Assembly: GCA_024741835.1 (NCBI GenBank)
Contig: JAENRP010000113.1
Coordinates: 12,181-76,180, forward strand
Reading direction: 5' to 3'
DNA length: 64,000 nucleotides
Source of the DNA: Diplocarpon mali
Taxonomy: Eukaryota; Ascomycota; Leotiomycetes; Helotiales; Drepanopezizaceae
Shown piece after piece: positions 1-11,800 of the stretch (within the stretch, counting starts at the first letter, position 1; each line of letters starts with the position of its first letter). The translations under genes and the position numbers were made by a program. A model generated the notes under the pieces. That model did not search any database. It was given only the letters and a program-made list of their open reading frames with translations, and was not told the origin of the DNA.

Positions 1-2529
1 CATCTTGGATTCTTGGACGGCAAGATACCACGAGGTGACGTTTGGGAGGAGCATCTACACTACACTACACTGCATCGCGGCAGCGGCATGGTCTCAGCTG
101 GGAGTGCGGAGCGCCTCGCCGGCCGCAGCTGGCCGGCATCGCGGCGGGCATGTGATTTCATCGCGTCATCTCAGCGAGTGAGCGAGCGCGTACATCCACC
201 ACACCCTACCTCCGGGACACGGACAGATCGATGCCAAGCTGAATCCGCAGTTCGCTGGCATTCGACGAGGTGAACTTGGAGGCGTGGGTCTGCGGATCTG
301 TCGATCGGCTTGCTCCTAGGGGGTGAGCGCGAAAGCGTTGAAGCTGGGGAGATGCCCGCCGCGCAGGCCGGTTCAGAGCCAGGAAATCTGGAACGTGGGG
401 TGGATCCTGCCGGTGGCGGGGATGGGTGGTGGGGGATGGGTATCACGTGGGAGGTGGAGGTGGAAGGTGGATGCTGATGGCTACGGGCAACGCATGATCA
501 GGGCAAGGGAGGCCGACACATGGGAGGTAGCTATGCCGGTCGCTAGCTATGCAAGTTCATTAGGACAAACCCTCTCGCCGCCCGGTTGGGCGCCTGCGGA
601 CCGGGGCTGTGTGTGTGTCTCTCCGTGCTTTGTTGCGGAGCGACGGGTGAGATGCTGCCTTGTGGTGTCCCGCGGCACAGAACTGCATGGTGGCACCCCA
701 CGGCACCGGAACATGACGCCCTGTGCCTTTCCGAGGCAGGAAAACCGGCCTGGTAGCATGGTTCGATTCTCTCCTTGTCGGCATACCAAGCTCGGGATTG
801 TACGTGGCATGCGTAGTCGTGCTGCAGAAGCGCACCTGGGGTCAGGCGTGGTGTGATTCTGCGTGCGTGTGCGGTCTATGCCGGGTCTCTGGCTCTCTTA
901 CCTGCCTGCCATCATTTCTTCCCAATGTAGTGTCGCAGATATCACCGATCCTTCCAGTTGCAACGTGCTCACCGTGAGTGTGAGTGACTCAAGTCGGATA
1001 CATACGTGCACTCGGCGACTTGTAGAGAGGCTGGACAGGTGAAGACGCCTCAGTACCCAGCAGATCACCTTTCCCCTGGCTCGGTTCCTTGCGCGTATCA
1101 GAGAATCGCCAAACACACTCGTGCATGTCAGAATCAAGCAAGCATACCAAGCCTTCCCACGGACTTCTTCCGCGATAGGCTTTCCGATGCGACCTGCGGG
1201 GTCTCCACGTTCTCGCAGCCAAGATGGGAAGTCGATCCGGCGGCGGTGCACACAGCGCGCCAACCAAGGGTCTAGGCACGGTCCGTTGCGCTCGTGTGTC
1301 GAGCGCTCGCCGTCCTCGCTAAACTTCTTGGCGATGTTGATGTCAACATGGAGACGGCGGGAGCGCGAAGGGGGAAAACAGGGATGGGGCCAGGGGCCAG
1401 GGGTCTGGTGGAGGCCGGGGTCTGGTGGGGCTGACGCGGGCCTCGCGTGATGGAGATGTCGAGGAGGTCGCCGTCTCGATGGGATACGGGGACAACACCA
1501 TCTCCTCCCCGGCAGGACTGACCGAGGGTGGTGGTCAACGGCGGTGCGCCAGCGAGGGGGGATCGAGATGTGGTCCGCGAGGACGACTACGTTTTGCCCC
1601 TCGCGTAAAACCAGAGCAGAAAGAAGACGGTCGCACCGAGGGCCTCTTCTCCGGGAGAAGGTGCCCAGGAATGAAGCGATCGATCTACCGCGAGGCGTGT
1701 TTCGAGGGAAGCGTTCGCCAGACAACAAGCGCCCACGAGAGTTGATTCTCGGCGCAGAGAGGAGTCTCTACGCATCATGCAGTGCGTGGGCTCCTTGCGA
1801 CCTCCGCCGCTGCCCGTGGATGCTTGTGCGGGGTCGAGCAGCCAGCTACCTGACCCTGCATCCGCATGATGCAGAGGTTGGAAGAGCAGACACAGGCACG
1901 AAGGAAGCCCTCCTCGCCAAACCACCAGGATTGCCAACGTCTCCCTGCATAGGAGACAGCCGGCACGACCGGATCCCTCACCCAATGCAGATGGCCCTCC
2001 GCCCTTCCCCACGCAGCCCCCAAGCAGAGAGTCTGCCAAGATGCTGCCAACAGCCCACTTCCCAGGTTCCATCGCGTGGAAAACCTGCCGCGGGCGCCGT
2101 GGCGGGCACCGCACGTGCACGGGTGGTGACCCCGCACGACCTCCTCGCCTGTTTTGTTGTCGTCGCCGGGTCGCGGGGCTCTCGGCGGCGGTGCCTCGCC
2201 CCGTCACGAGGGGAGAGACGCGCAAGAGAGAGAGGCGGTTTAAAGGCCGGCGCTGCTCCGCGATCGAGGGCCCCCAACACACGAGCGGCTGGCGTCGACA
2301 CCCACGCGCACCCCGAACTCCCCCCCGAGCAAGACAGATCCGACTCGCCGTCACAACCTCTCGTGGATGCAAGCACAAACCCCCTTCTGTCGTCGCAGGC
2401 CGGGCTGGCTGACGCATCCGCAGCTTCAAAGACGCCATACCCCGACTCTACCACCCCCTCGGCGGCACCTCACATCGCGACGCGGCTGTCCCCGTGTGTC
2501 TCGCGGTAGCCCAGCACCAGCCAGCAGCC
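1..2529. other. GC-rich stretch without a supportable gene
   Basis: Several long open frames exist on both strands here, up to about 320 codons on plus (1544-2509) and about 280 on minus (898-1728, 1587-2438). They overlap each other antisense, have no recognisable domain and are rich in Arg, Pro, Ser and Gly, as expected from open frames in GC-rich non-coding DNA. The right end should hold the promoter and 5' leader of the gene starting at 2530. A TTTAAA-containing patch lies near 2240. I see no tRNA or transposon. Confidence 0.5.
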
Positions 2530-2665
2530 ATGGCCGCGGCGCGAGAGGTGGCCAGCAGCCTGCGCTACCTACAGTCCAAGTCTGCGGCGCTGCACACCCG
2601 AGCGCAGAGCCTCAACCTCGCCAGCGGTTCTCTCGCTACCGGGCCGTATCCTGTATTCTCCTCTC

Positions 2666-2711
<46 letters not shown>

Positions 2712-3570
2712 TTCTCTCCTCCCCTCTCCTCCCCTCTCCTCTCCTCCCCTCTCCTTCCAAGCGCTCTCTCTCCCTCCTCCCTCCTCCCTCCTCTCGCGCA
2801 AACGAGGGAGAACGAAGAGGCCCAGCAGGCTGATCCACGGACTCGCGGCTTAGCAGATCCAAGCCGCCCTCGACGAGATGAACTCCACGGCCTCGAACCT
2901 GCAGAGCCGTCTGTCGAGCGAGAGCGCGCCGTGGGAGGGCGAGGCGCGAGCCGTGGCGGACGCTTGGAAGGAGGTGTGTCTCGACCCCCGCGGCCCCCTC
3001 CGTCTGCCTCATGTCTCTTTGCGTGGGAGCCGGTGGGGGAGAATGATCCGTTTGTCGCTAACCACGAGCCCAACCCCCCCTCCAGTTCGTCCGCACCCAC
3101 CAGCGGGCTCTGCACCTCCTCACCACCAAAGCCGGGCTCCTCACCACCGGCCAGCCCATCGCGGCGGTGCTGAGGCGGCAGAAGGATATCTTGGACGTGC
3201 GTCCTCCCCCTCGTCCACCCCCTTCTCCTCCCCGTCTGCCTCCTCCTCCCCCGTCTTCCCCTCCGATCCACGCTCACCGGCGAGTCGCCAGCCCGGGTGT
3301 GGGGAGGACGACATATGAACCCCCCGCCTCTCTCTCCTCCTGCTTCTCCTTCTCCGCCTCTCCTCCTCTCCTCCTCTCCTCCTCTCCTCCTCTCCTCTCC
3401 TCCCTCCCAGTCTGCCGAAGCTGATCTCCCCCCGCCTCGAAACCCAGATCCTCGGCCCGAGCCTAGCATCTCTCCTCGGCCCGCGCCAAGCAGACACCAG
3501 AGCGCAGCAGGCAGCCCTGAGCACCACGCTGCGCTCGTGTATCGCGGCGCACGCCAGGCAGGCGAACTGA
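2530..3570 (+). CDS. HsbA / cell-wall galactomannoprotein-like protein (tentative)
   Basis: Four exons can be joined: 2530-2652, 2857-2973, 3086-3198 and 3411-3570, giving 170 aa ending at TGA 3568-3570. The protein is all-helical and Ala/Leu/Ser-rich. The central pattern, with WKEFVRTHQRALHLL followed by KAGLLTTGQPIAAVLRRQ and then LPKLISPRL, resembles the HsbA (hydrophobic surface-binding protein A) family of secreted fungal proteins. That family assignment is an inference from pattern, not a search. No signal peptide is visible at the chosen ATG, which is unusual for the family; a further upstream exon may be missing. The third intron fits the reading frame only with an odd GC donor at 3199, because the better-looking GTGCGT at 3197 puts the last exon out of frame. 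The first acceptor could also be 3 nt earlier. All three introns are long (112-212 nt) and pyrimidine-rich. It could alternatively be an unrelated helical protein. Confidence 0.5.
2658..2757. repeat. CT-rich simple repeat in intron 1
   Basis: A near-pure (CT)n run (about 2670-2709) is followed by TCTCC/CCCCTCTCCT units. The whole stretch is polypyrimidine on the plus strand and lies between the first donor and acceptor of the HsbA-like gene. Confidence 0.95.
3346..3408. repeat. TCCTCC/CTCCT simple repeat in intron 3
   Basis: Repeated TCCTCCTC units run up to the CCCAG acceptor at 3410. The repeat is polypyrimidine on the plus strand and forms part of the third intron of the HsbA-like gene. 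Confidence 0.9.
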
Positions 3571-4095
3571 GGCGGCGGCGCGTGTGGGTGGAGGGCGGGC
3601 GTCCCCTGTCAGCGTCGGATGACCCGGGGGCGGTTGTCTGAGCCGGGTCCGGTGGGGCTGAAGGGGGTAGAGGTTGAGGTGGAGATGGAGCTGGAGATGG
3701 AGCTGGGGCTGGGCGCGCCGGCTGCGAGATAGGAACTTCAACAAGATCACCAGCCCGCCGTGCTCTGCTCGTGCACTTGCGACTTTCTATGCCAATACCC
3801 ATGCTTCTCCCGAGGAATCTCCCCGAAGCAAGCCTACACCCTCGCCAAATCTCAGACCTGGCCGTAGAGGGTCCAGACCGGTTGCGGGGGGGGTGGAGGG
3901 AGGGGAGGGAGGGCCGGAGAGGATGAGAGGGAATCAAGGAGAGTAGGAGGGAGCAGAGGAGCGGGAAGAACAAACGAGAGAGAGAGAGAGAGAGAGGAGA
4001 ACATGGCGAGAGACGAGCTACATTGTACAACCTGCAGATGCAAAATGCTAAATACTCCAGCGGTCTATTCGGTGTCCAGGTCCACACACACAACC
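3571..4095. other. Intergenic, purine-rich repeats
   Basis: This lies between the convergent ends of the HsbA-like gene and LHS1. It contains GGAGATGGAGCT units near 3680-3710, a G/A-rich stretch at 3880-3960 and an (AG)n run at about 3976-3996. It should hold both 3' UTRs. No gene is seen. Confidence 0.8.
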
Positions 4096-7000
4096 TCATA
4101 ACTCATCGTGCGTCTTCTCCTCGACAGCCTCTTCACTCGCCGCGCCCGCCTCTTTCAAGAACCTCATAATCTCCTCCTCGGTCGGCATCTTGCCGTCCTT
4201 GCCGATGTTGAAGTTCATGCTGCCGTCCGCGTTCCGCTCCATCGTCTGGGCCGTTCCCGCCTTCGTCTTCGCGCCCTTGTCCGCCGCCTCGGTCTTCGTG
4301 CCGCTCTTCTTGGACGACGTCTTCTTCGCCTTGGGCTTTTTGGCTTTCTTGGAGGATGTCGGCCGGCTAGATTTGTAGGGCTGCTTCATGCTCTTCATCA
4401 TGAGGTCGACGTGCATGTCCGTCAGCAGCCTGGCCTTGGCCGAGAGGTCCTTGGAGAGGATGACAGGGTCATCTGACGCCGAGAGCTTTTCCTGCGCCGG
4501 CAGCTTCTCGTTGAGCCAGGTGGTGGCCGTGTCGTAGAACTGCTGGATCCCCGTTAAATCCTCCCATCGGTAGACTGGCGGTGCCAATGTCTCTTCTTGG
4601 GCGGGCGCCGAGGTAGTGGACGACGTGACTTCGTCCTCGAGCTCGGCGAACTCGTCGGAGACAGGAGATGGGGTAGGCTTCGCGGATGCAGCGGCCGCCT
4701 TCGACGCACTGAATTCTTCGTGCTTCTTGATGTCATTAGCGATTTGCTCGCTGATACCCTTGATGACGGTTTGCGTCTGGTTCAGGGCGTCCCGAAGTTC
4801 CTTGAGAGCCTCTGGTCGTGCGACTGCCTCGGACTTGCGAAGCTCGATTGGAGCAACTATGTCCTTCATCTCTTTAAGCTTTGCTTTCAATTCTTCACGG
4901 CTCGCTTCAGTGCCACCAGAGTAGATCCAGTCACTTGCAGCCTTGGCCTTGGCCTCCAGGCTCTCCCTCTCTTCCTTTTTTGAAGCTGCGATGAAGTTCT
5001 CGTCTTCAAGTAGATCACGCGCTTGGTAGGTGAAGCCTTCAAGTTGGTTCAAAGACTCTTCCCGAAGTCCGCGGGATCGATCCGAATCCGCAAATGCAGA
5101 GAGACGCTCCTTCATTCGAAGTAGCTCTGCGGCGGGTAGTTGAGGTAGCCCCGCGCGCTCAGTAGTGTATTTTAGTGGCACAACCTCGAACCGCTTGGTG
5201 GTCTTCGGCTTGGCGTCTTTGACAGATGGCGATGCCGAAGCAGACGAAGTCGACTCTGATGATGTCGATGAGCTGCTGGATTCACTTGCACTCTGAGATG
5301 TGCTAGAGCTGCTGGATTCCGCAGCCGCTTCATCCTCAGATAAAGGGACTTGGTCCTTCTTTCCGAATCCAAAGAGGCCCTTGACACTATCGACCATGCT
5401 TTCTTTCTCTTCGGTCACGGTCTCGACTTCGCAGTCCAAAACAAGCTTGAGGATTTCAACTTCAGCGTTGCTGGTGGATAGGCGAGTGCTAAGCTTGATA
5501 TTGATATCGTTGTCGGTACACGCAAATTTCTCCTTGAGATGGGCAACAGATTCGGTAAGGTTTTGCGTGGTAAGGGTAAGGAGTTCCTTCTCAGCAGAGC
5601 CGGGTGAGACATTCTCGGCAGAACCAACGTGCTGATAAAACTTGAGGGTAAACGGGTCGTGTTGGTTCTTGAAAGTGTATTGCTTGACAGCACCCAAGAA
5701 GGAAGTCGGCTGCCAAAGTCTTTGGTGCTGAGGCTTCTCGTAAATGTTGGTCCACTTGACTCCAGCTGCGTAGGCAGCTCCCTCGGAAGCTCTGATTTCC
5801 TTGACTCTGAAAGACGGGCTCAGCCCAGCACCTCTGAATCCAGCGCCAAATACAGCTGCCTCATCAGAGTTGACATTTGTTCGGATCTTGTCTGGGTGTC
5901 CGACAAATTTCTCAAGCTCCTTCTGGACGAATGGGGTACGAATGGCTCCACCATGAAGAATGATAGAGTCGATATCTTTGACCTCAAGTTGCGCCATATC
6001 TAGAGCCTTCTGAAGAACCGGGTGAACACGTGCTGCATGGGCCTCGGTCAACTTCTCAAAATCTTCCCGTGTGATCTTGTAACGAAAGTCAATATCCTCG
6101 TAAAGGCCTTCAAATCCAGATTGGGTATGTTGGTTGGCGCTAAGAATCTGCCTCAATCTTTCGGCTTCCTTCCAGAGTTTCGCTGCTGCTCGGCCGTGCT
6201 TCTGTACATCTTTGACCGTTGGCGCAACACTCTTGGCCGCTGGAGATGCAACAAACTTGGAGATCATGTCATCCACAATGATAGCATTGAGATTGTCGCC
6301 ACCTAGTGTTCTGTCCCATCCACTACCCAGAACATGTATCTCTTGGACCGTCTTGTTGAACTTTCCAATGTCTTTTACGGTCCGTCCTTGGAATTTTAGT
6401 ACTGTAGCTTTCGTCGAGCCTGCTCCCATATCAAAGACGATATGGTGCTCTGGGCTTGCGCCCTCATTTACAGACTTGAAGGTTCGAGAGGTGGCGTAGT
6501 TTACTCCGACTGCCAACCCATCACTGATCAATTCCAAGACCCGAAGACCGGCCAAATCCGCTGCCAAAATCACTGCTCTCTTCTCCTCGGCCGAGTAGAA
6601 CGGTGGAACCGTAATGACCAAGTCCTTCACACTGCTTCCCTTTCCGGCGAGAGCTTCGGCGTTCTTCTGTATACTCTGGAGCTCCATTGCCAGTATTTCC
6701 TCGATGGTCCATGCTTCCTCATCTGCCGCAAAGGCACCACTTCGAAATGCGCAGGTTCCTCTCGTCTTATCTGTCTCCAGCTCTAAGGCCGGGTGTCTCA
6801 GTACATATTCCTTGACCACGGAATTGTCTGCGCCCAGGCCCATGAGTCTCTTCAGGTTTGGGTATACATCGCCAGGATAACGAGCAGCCAAAGCTACCGC
6901 ATCAGACCCGTAGACTCGTTCGGGGAATTCTCCACTCTTGATGACCTTTGCAGGCTTGAATGCCACTGCCGATATCTCTTTGCGCCGGGAATCTTTCGTA

Positions 7001-7182
7001 AGGACGATATCGAGAGGAATTCCTGGCTTCACAAGCGCTGCTTTGATGTATTCAGTGCCCAAATCAACGCCCAGTACGGCAGACGCAGCCAGTGCGGTAG
7101 AGCTCAAGAGATATAAGACGCAGGATATAGAAACAAGTGGCGAGGAAAACATCTTATTCGAAGGGAGCCGTAACGAAACCAT
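4096..7182 (-). CDS. LHS1: ER Hsp70-family chaperone Lhs1 (GRP170/HYOU1 type)
   Basis: This intronless frame of 1028 aa encodes a large Hsp70-related chaperone of the ER lumen, which acts in protein import and folding and as nucleotide-exchange factor for BiP/Kar2. An N-terminal hydrophobic segment (about residues 12-32) is a signal peptide. The ATPase domain follows, with the first phosphate loop GVDLGTEYIKAAL near residue 38, IVFDMGAGSTKATVL near 250 and the adenosine motif LHGGAIRTPF near 410. After the substrate-binding region there is a Ser/Thr-rich low-complexity insert, then helical segments, a Lys-rich patch and the C-terminal ER retrieval signal HDEL. Met11 (7152) gives a more typical signal peptide and may be the true start. 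Length and order match Lhs1/GRP170 proteins, which run longer than ordinary Hsp70s because of the extended C-terminal half. Confidence 0.95.
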   Translation of the reverse strand: MVSLRLPSNKMFSSPLVSISCVLYLLSSTALAASAVLGVDLGTEYIKAALVKPGIPLDIVLTKDSRRKEISAVAFKPAKVIKSGEFPERVYGSDAVALAARYPGDVYPNLKRLMGLGADNSVVKEYVLRHPALELETDKTRGTCAFRSGAFAADEEAWTIEEILAMELQSIQKNAEALAGKGSSVKDLVITVPPFYSAEEKRAVILAADLAGLRVLELISDGLAVGVNYATSRTFKSVNEGASPEHHIVFDMGAGSTKATVLKFQGRTVKDIGKFNKTVQEIHVLGSGWDRTLGGDNLNAIIVDDMISKFVASPAAKSVAPTVKDVQKHGRAAAKLWKEAERLRQILSANQHTQSGFEGLYEDIDFRYKITREDFEKLTEAHAARVHPVLQKALDMAQLEVKDIDSIILHGGAIRTPFVQKELEKFVGHPDKIRTNVNSDEAAVFGAGFRGAGLSPSFRVKEIRASEGAAYAAGVKWTNIYEKPQHQRLWQPTSFLGAVKQYTFKNQHDPFTLKFYQHVGSAENVSPGSAEKELLTLTTQNLTESVAHLKEKFACTDNDINIKLSTRLSTSNAEVEILKLVLDCEVETVTEEKESMVDSVKGLFGFGKKDQVPLSEDEAAAESSSSSTSQSASESSSSSTSSESTSSASASPSVKDAKPKTTKRFEVVPLKYTTERAGLPQLPAAELLRMKERLSAFADSDRSRGLREESLNQLEGFTYQARDLLEDENFIAASKKEERESLEAKAKAASDWIYSGGTEASREELKAKLKEMKDIVAPIELRKSEAVARPEALKELRDALNQTQTVIKGISEQIANDIKKHEEFSASKAAAASAKPTPSPVSDEFAELEDEVTSSTTSAPAQEETLAPPVYRWEDLTGIQQFYDTATTWLNEKLPAQEKLSASDDPVILSKDLSAKARLLTDMHVDLMMKSMKQPYKSSRPTSSKKAKKPKAKKTSSKKSGTKTEAADKGAKTKAGTAQTMERNADGSMNFNIGKDGKMPTEEEIMRFLKEAGAASEEAVEEKTHDEL

Positions 7183-7983
7183 GCTGAGATTTTGTGAGAC
7201 TGCTTAAAGAGTGAGGGCAGCAACCCGTCGGTAAATGAGAAGTGACGCTTATGTAGAGCTTAAACCTTCCACATAAATCTGTCCACAACTTCCAGGTGCC
7301 AAACGGCAAAGTACTCAACGACTGAGGATTCCCAAAATGTTTATTTGTCCTAACTTAAAAGGACACTTTGCGGTTTGAAGTGCTTTGGTTCTTGTGGCCT
7401 AACGATCAAGGCTAAAGCTAAAGCTATTTAAAGTAAGGTTCCTAGGTTCTAAGGCTAGCAGTGGTTCCCTGGCGCCAAGGGTTATGACACAAATGGCGGG
7501 GTGAAACTATCGCCACCACTTCCTATAACGGCCGGCGGATCGACCTCTCGACATCATTCATTCGTGTCATATGCCACGCAATGAATCAGTCATTCGAGAC
7601 AAAAAATCCTCAGAAAGCCATGGCTCATGAATCTGATCAGCTATTGCTACATAATCAAGGTTTTGGAGCGCAACTAACCGCACGTTACTCGCGCCATTCA
7701 CTGTTCCAGCTCCCACTTCAAGGATATATCCAGCAGGAAAGATTTGCCTAGACTTTCCTGCAGTTCTTCGTCGTCGAATATCTATCTAGGGAGCAATCAT
7801 TTTTCGACAAGCTCCAACGGAAGCCTGCAGTCTACAATACATAAAGCGACGATGATCGCAACTCGAAGCAACTAAAAGCCATCCAATATCCAAAAACACA
7901 ATATCGACACCCAGAAAATACAGCAGTACTTCTTCAATTTCACAACCAAGCATCATCCATTTATTCAAGCAATCATAGCCACC
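7183..7983. promoter_or_regulatory. Divergent intergenic region LHS1 / acetyltransferase
   Basis: About 800 bp separate the two divergent start codons. The stretch should contain both promoters. I looked for a classical unfolded-protein-response element and did not recognise one. The plus-strand leader next to 7984 is A/C-rich, as is common before fungal start codons (CCACC just before the ATG). Confidence 0.5.
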
Positions 7984-8838
7984 ATGGGTACCCCATTCAT
8001 CAACTTCCTCGGGCCAACCGACCTACATGGCTACAATCGCAATGCTCCTGCAACGCAGCAACCAGACTGTATCCCAAAGACCTTCCTAGATGCCATGGAA
8101 GTCAGAGAACATGTTTTTGTCGAAGAGCAAAAGGTCCCTATTGAAAATGAGTTTGATTCGGACGACCACCGAGCCTGCCACTGGTAGGTCTCCAAAGCCC
8201 ACTGTCCATCTGCGCCTACTAATCCGTCATCCAGGGTCGTCTATGCCTCGGTCAACACAGTTACAGACCCCGAAGTTAAAGATAGCGTGGGGAATCTGGT
8301 CAGCCGCAAGAAGAGTGTAACAAGGTCTACACCCATAGGCACAATCCGTCTCGTTCCCTTCCCTCACCCACCGCACCCAATACCTAATTCTCAATACACC
8401 GCGGACGCCCTCGAAAGCGGGTCCAATACTCACTCCTTAGATCCCCCTCCATACATCGTCGATCGAGCAACCACGCATCACGATGGCCGTGAACCATACA
8501 TCAAGCTCGGCCGGCTAGCAGTTCTGCAGGAGTTTAGAGGATCAGGAATTGCGAAGATGCTGGTTAGTTCTGCTCTGATCTGGGCACAGCAGAATCCCAC
8601 ACTGTTTAATCCCAGTATCATGGTGATGGGGATGGAGAAAATGACGACTGAGATTGGCGGCGAAGTTCCGATATGGAAAGGTTTGGTTTGCGTGCATGCC
8701 CAGAGGCAAGTTGAGAAGAGGTGGGCGAAGTGGGGCTTCAAATTGGATGAGGGAATGGGCACTTGGTATGAAGAGGGTATTGAGCATGTGGGGATGTTTA
8801 CGAGGCTTGAGCTGCAAACGAGGACTGGGTCTGGATAG
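7984..8838 (+). CDS. GNAT-family N-acetyltransferase
   Basis: Two exons, 7984-8183 and 8235-8838, are separated by a 51-nt intron (donor GTAGGT, branch-like CTACTAATC, acceptor CAG) and give 267 aa. The N-terminal part has the signature VREHVFVEEQKVP, typical of small GNAT proteins of the ElaA/YjcF-like type. The acetyl-CoA loop is in LAVLQEFRGSGIAKML (Q/RxxGxG/A). The C-terminal part GFKLDEGMGTWYEEGIEHV looks like the family's closing strand region. The acetyl acceptor cannot be told from sequence; small molecules or amines are the usual substrates. It is probably cytosolic or nuclear, since no targeting signal is seen. The stop at 8185 in the unspliced frame shows that splicing is required. 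Confidence 0.88.
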
Positions 8839-11800
8839 GTTTACACAGATCGCTTAGGGAGTCGTGGCAGACGGTTATGACTCACAGTAATACGAGATTG
8901 CATAATTCGCTTGGGAAGGCTAGACCGTAACGCATTTGCGAACGAGGATTTAAGATAGGCAAGTAGCATTTTTATCCATACGTTGGTTTGTAAGCAATGA
9001 TTTGCGCACGCTTCTGTTAGCAAATGTAATGGAATCCTACACTGCTCCATTGACTTTCCTACTATCTCTATACCAAATCAACTTGATATTAAATTCATAA
9101 AGTTTTTCCGCATTCCTTCTGTGTCAAATCTAATCTGCACTATTCAGTCTTCAATGCCGAAATCACTTTCACTATTCCAGTATGACCTCTTTATCATTCA
9201 GTAATCATTTCTGTTCTTTTTTCTTCTTCCTTTCAATATACTATGTTGGTTCCCTATTATGTATTGCAAGCGAAAAAAATATTATTTGATTAAGTAAAAG
9301 GAGAAACTGGTATAAAACCCCTTATATTAAGTATTTAGCCTATTATGCTCAGGTAACCTAATTTCGGAAATAAGGGTCCAACCTATATCTTAGTCGATAT
9401 TTATTCCATTTAGGTCTTAGGCGAGTACGTTCTTAAGAAGGCGTCTAAGCAAATAGAGTCGTTTTAGGTTCCTTATCCTTATATAAACTCTCCTTACTAA
9501 TAGCAGCTATTCATTTGATTGCATTCAGCGTCTTAGGAGCCGGCGGTGGCTATTGATCGTAACCCTTCTTATTAACTCTGGCTTTCGAAGATTTTTATAG
9601 GTGCAGTACCGGTAATGATATTTCATAACGAAATAGAACTGGATGAGACAGTCAAATTATAATCATATTATAAAGTCTACCCTTCTGTAGAGAGCCGATA
9701 CTATGCCTATATACCTCTGAATCACCTCCCCTTCTCCATTCCTCTAAGCCTATGCAAGCAATAGAAGCCCAGTTCCTTGGTTAGAGACTGGTCCGAGGTC
9801 CCTCTGAATTGTATCCGACTCCTGTGTGAAATATAACTACAGGATGATCCTAGGAACAAGGGGATAGAGTGCCATTGAGGAAATTTGCGTACCAACAATT
9901 TTGCTTCGAAAGCTACAAAACCTCGAGACATATTCTTTCTCTCTTCTCCTTTTCCTTGTATAGTATAACCCGCCTTATCCCTCTTTTTATCTATCGTTAA
10001 GCCCTTCCTTTAATCATAGGTACAAATTTATGTAATACTTGAGTGTAAAGTAGAGGTCCAAAGTAGAGAGTGTTTATAAAAGAGGCGGGAAAAAGATTTC
10101 GCTTTCAAGCCTCTGCAAAATTCTGGCTCTATTCGACCCAGGGTTTGATTATTTCATAGTCGAAAGGACTCAATCTCGGCTCTGCTGGTTCGTATGAGAC
10201 ACCACATACAGGCGATGAGTCGCCGTCTCCCTTTCTATCCCTGGGAATGGTAGAACCGAGCCTACTTTAACTTTCCATAAGATATCTGTGATTAGGCGTG
10301 AGAATTTTGGAGACAAAACTATCTTCGAACTCGGAATGACAGCTCTGTTAATATTTATGAGAAAGTAAGCAAAAGGACGGGCGAATACTATGTGTCCAGT
10401 GAATCTGCATATTTCTTTTGTTCAAATTAAAGTATTATATTCCTGTAACATGTAGTTTTGAGGATATTGTGAAGCAGACGAGCTTATGCAAATGAAGTCT
10501 ATTTTAACTTGAGGGCTATAGAAGTTTCATAGATGTGTGTGAATGGACAAGACTTTCTATCAACTCCAAATCTTCCTTGACTGCTGGTATAAAAGATCAA
10601 ATTCTCTGTCTAAGTGCTTGGATAGGTAAATGAAGAACTCGCGGTAGCTTTCGAGTAAGAAACTATCACAAAATAAACCTGAAGTGCACTAGCGAGAAAA
10701 ACAATATCACGTTGCATCCAGGGCTCTGGTAATTTCGATAGATTTTCACATGCTACCTATCTGACAATATTTGAATCAACATCCCCCCCCCTACAGAGGC
10801 TGTTTATATGTATCTGCAATTGCTTCCGGCAGCGGTGTGTTCATCGCAGCATTTCTCGTAGTCGGCTTGGCTTCCAGCTTCACTTGGGATGTTGCATTCA
10901 TAGCCAGCTTCGCGATGTCCATCATCAGTATCAACTTCGCTATCTTATGGGCAAGAAGATATCGCAGGAGAGAAGGACTCACACCACGTGCCTGCGCAGC
11001 AGTTGAGCGACAAGATAGTGTCCTTATTACAGGAACACGCAATATCGACGGCGGAGACGATACCAAGGAACCTGAATTTGGGTGTCAGAATCCCCACCTG
11101 CTGTTGGCGAAGCTACGGGACGGTAGTGGGCAGGGAAAGGGGAGAGCCTACGCCATTATGAGGATGAGTGAGAACTGCATTATGCCTTTGGTTTCTCTCC
11201 AAACGAAATTGGGTTTAGGCGGGATTCGGTTAAAGATGAGGTAGATTTGGAGAAAGACGAGTCGCTGACCGTGAACAACACGCAATACGTGTCTGAACAA
11301 TCTCTTATATAGAAAAGTCTGAAAAGACCAAGAGGGCGAGTATCTCCGGCTAAGCAGTGCATACAAATGGTACTTGCCTAAGCCAGCTGCTTGGGCCGGG
11401 CCGCCAAGTGATGCTAGACTCCCAGCGCCGATTGATGGCATAAATCTTGCCACGGAACCGTCTAGGTACTTTCTGCTCCGGGATTCGAGAATTGCAAGGA
11501 TTGCTGGGATGCTGGGCGGACGGAGCCGGGATCTTCGACTCCCTCAGAAGAATTACTAGGAAGGTAAGTATCTCTGATTCGGTATTTTAGCGACGCGCCC
11601 CTGAATGTCTCGCTAATTATACTGGGTCCAAAACAAAGGCCGCGCAAATTTTGGTCCTCCTTGTTCGCTCTCTTCTGAGCTTCAAGCTACGGCAGCACAT
11701 GTTACAGGACGAATGAATTGTAATTTAGTGCGCAGTCGTTATTGATCAACTGAAGTTTCAATTTCTAGATATGGACTGATATTTTCATAGTTGCTAGTCC

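Noticed and set aside
747..800. tRNA-like B box (GGTTCGATTC) near 764
   Set aside because: No matching A box, no cloverleaf-compatible stems and no 3' T-run at proper spacing; treated as chance.
898..2509. Long open frames on both strands in the GC-rich left end
   Set aside because: They overlap antisense, show no domain, and match what GC-rich non-coding DNA gives.
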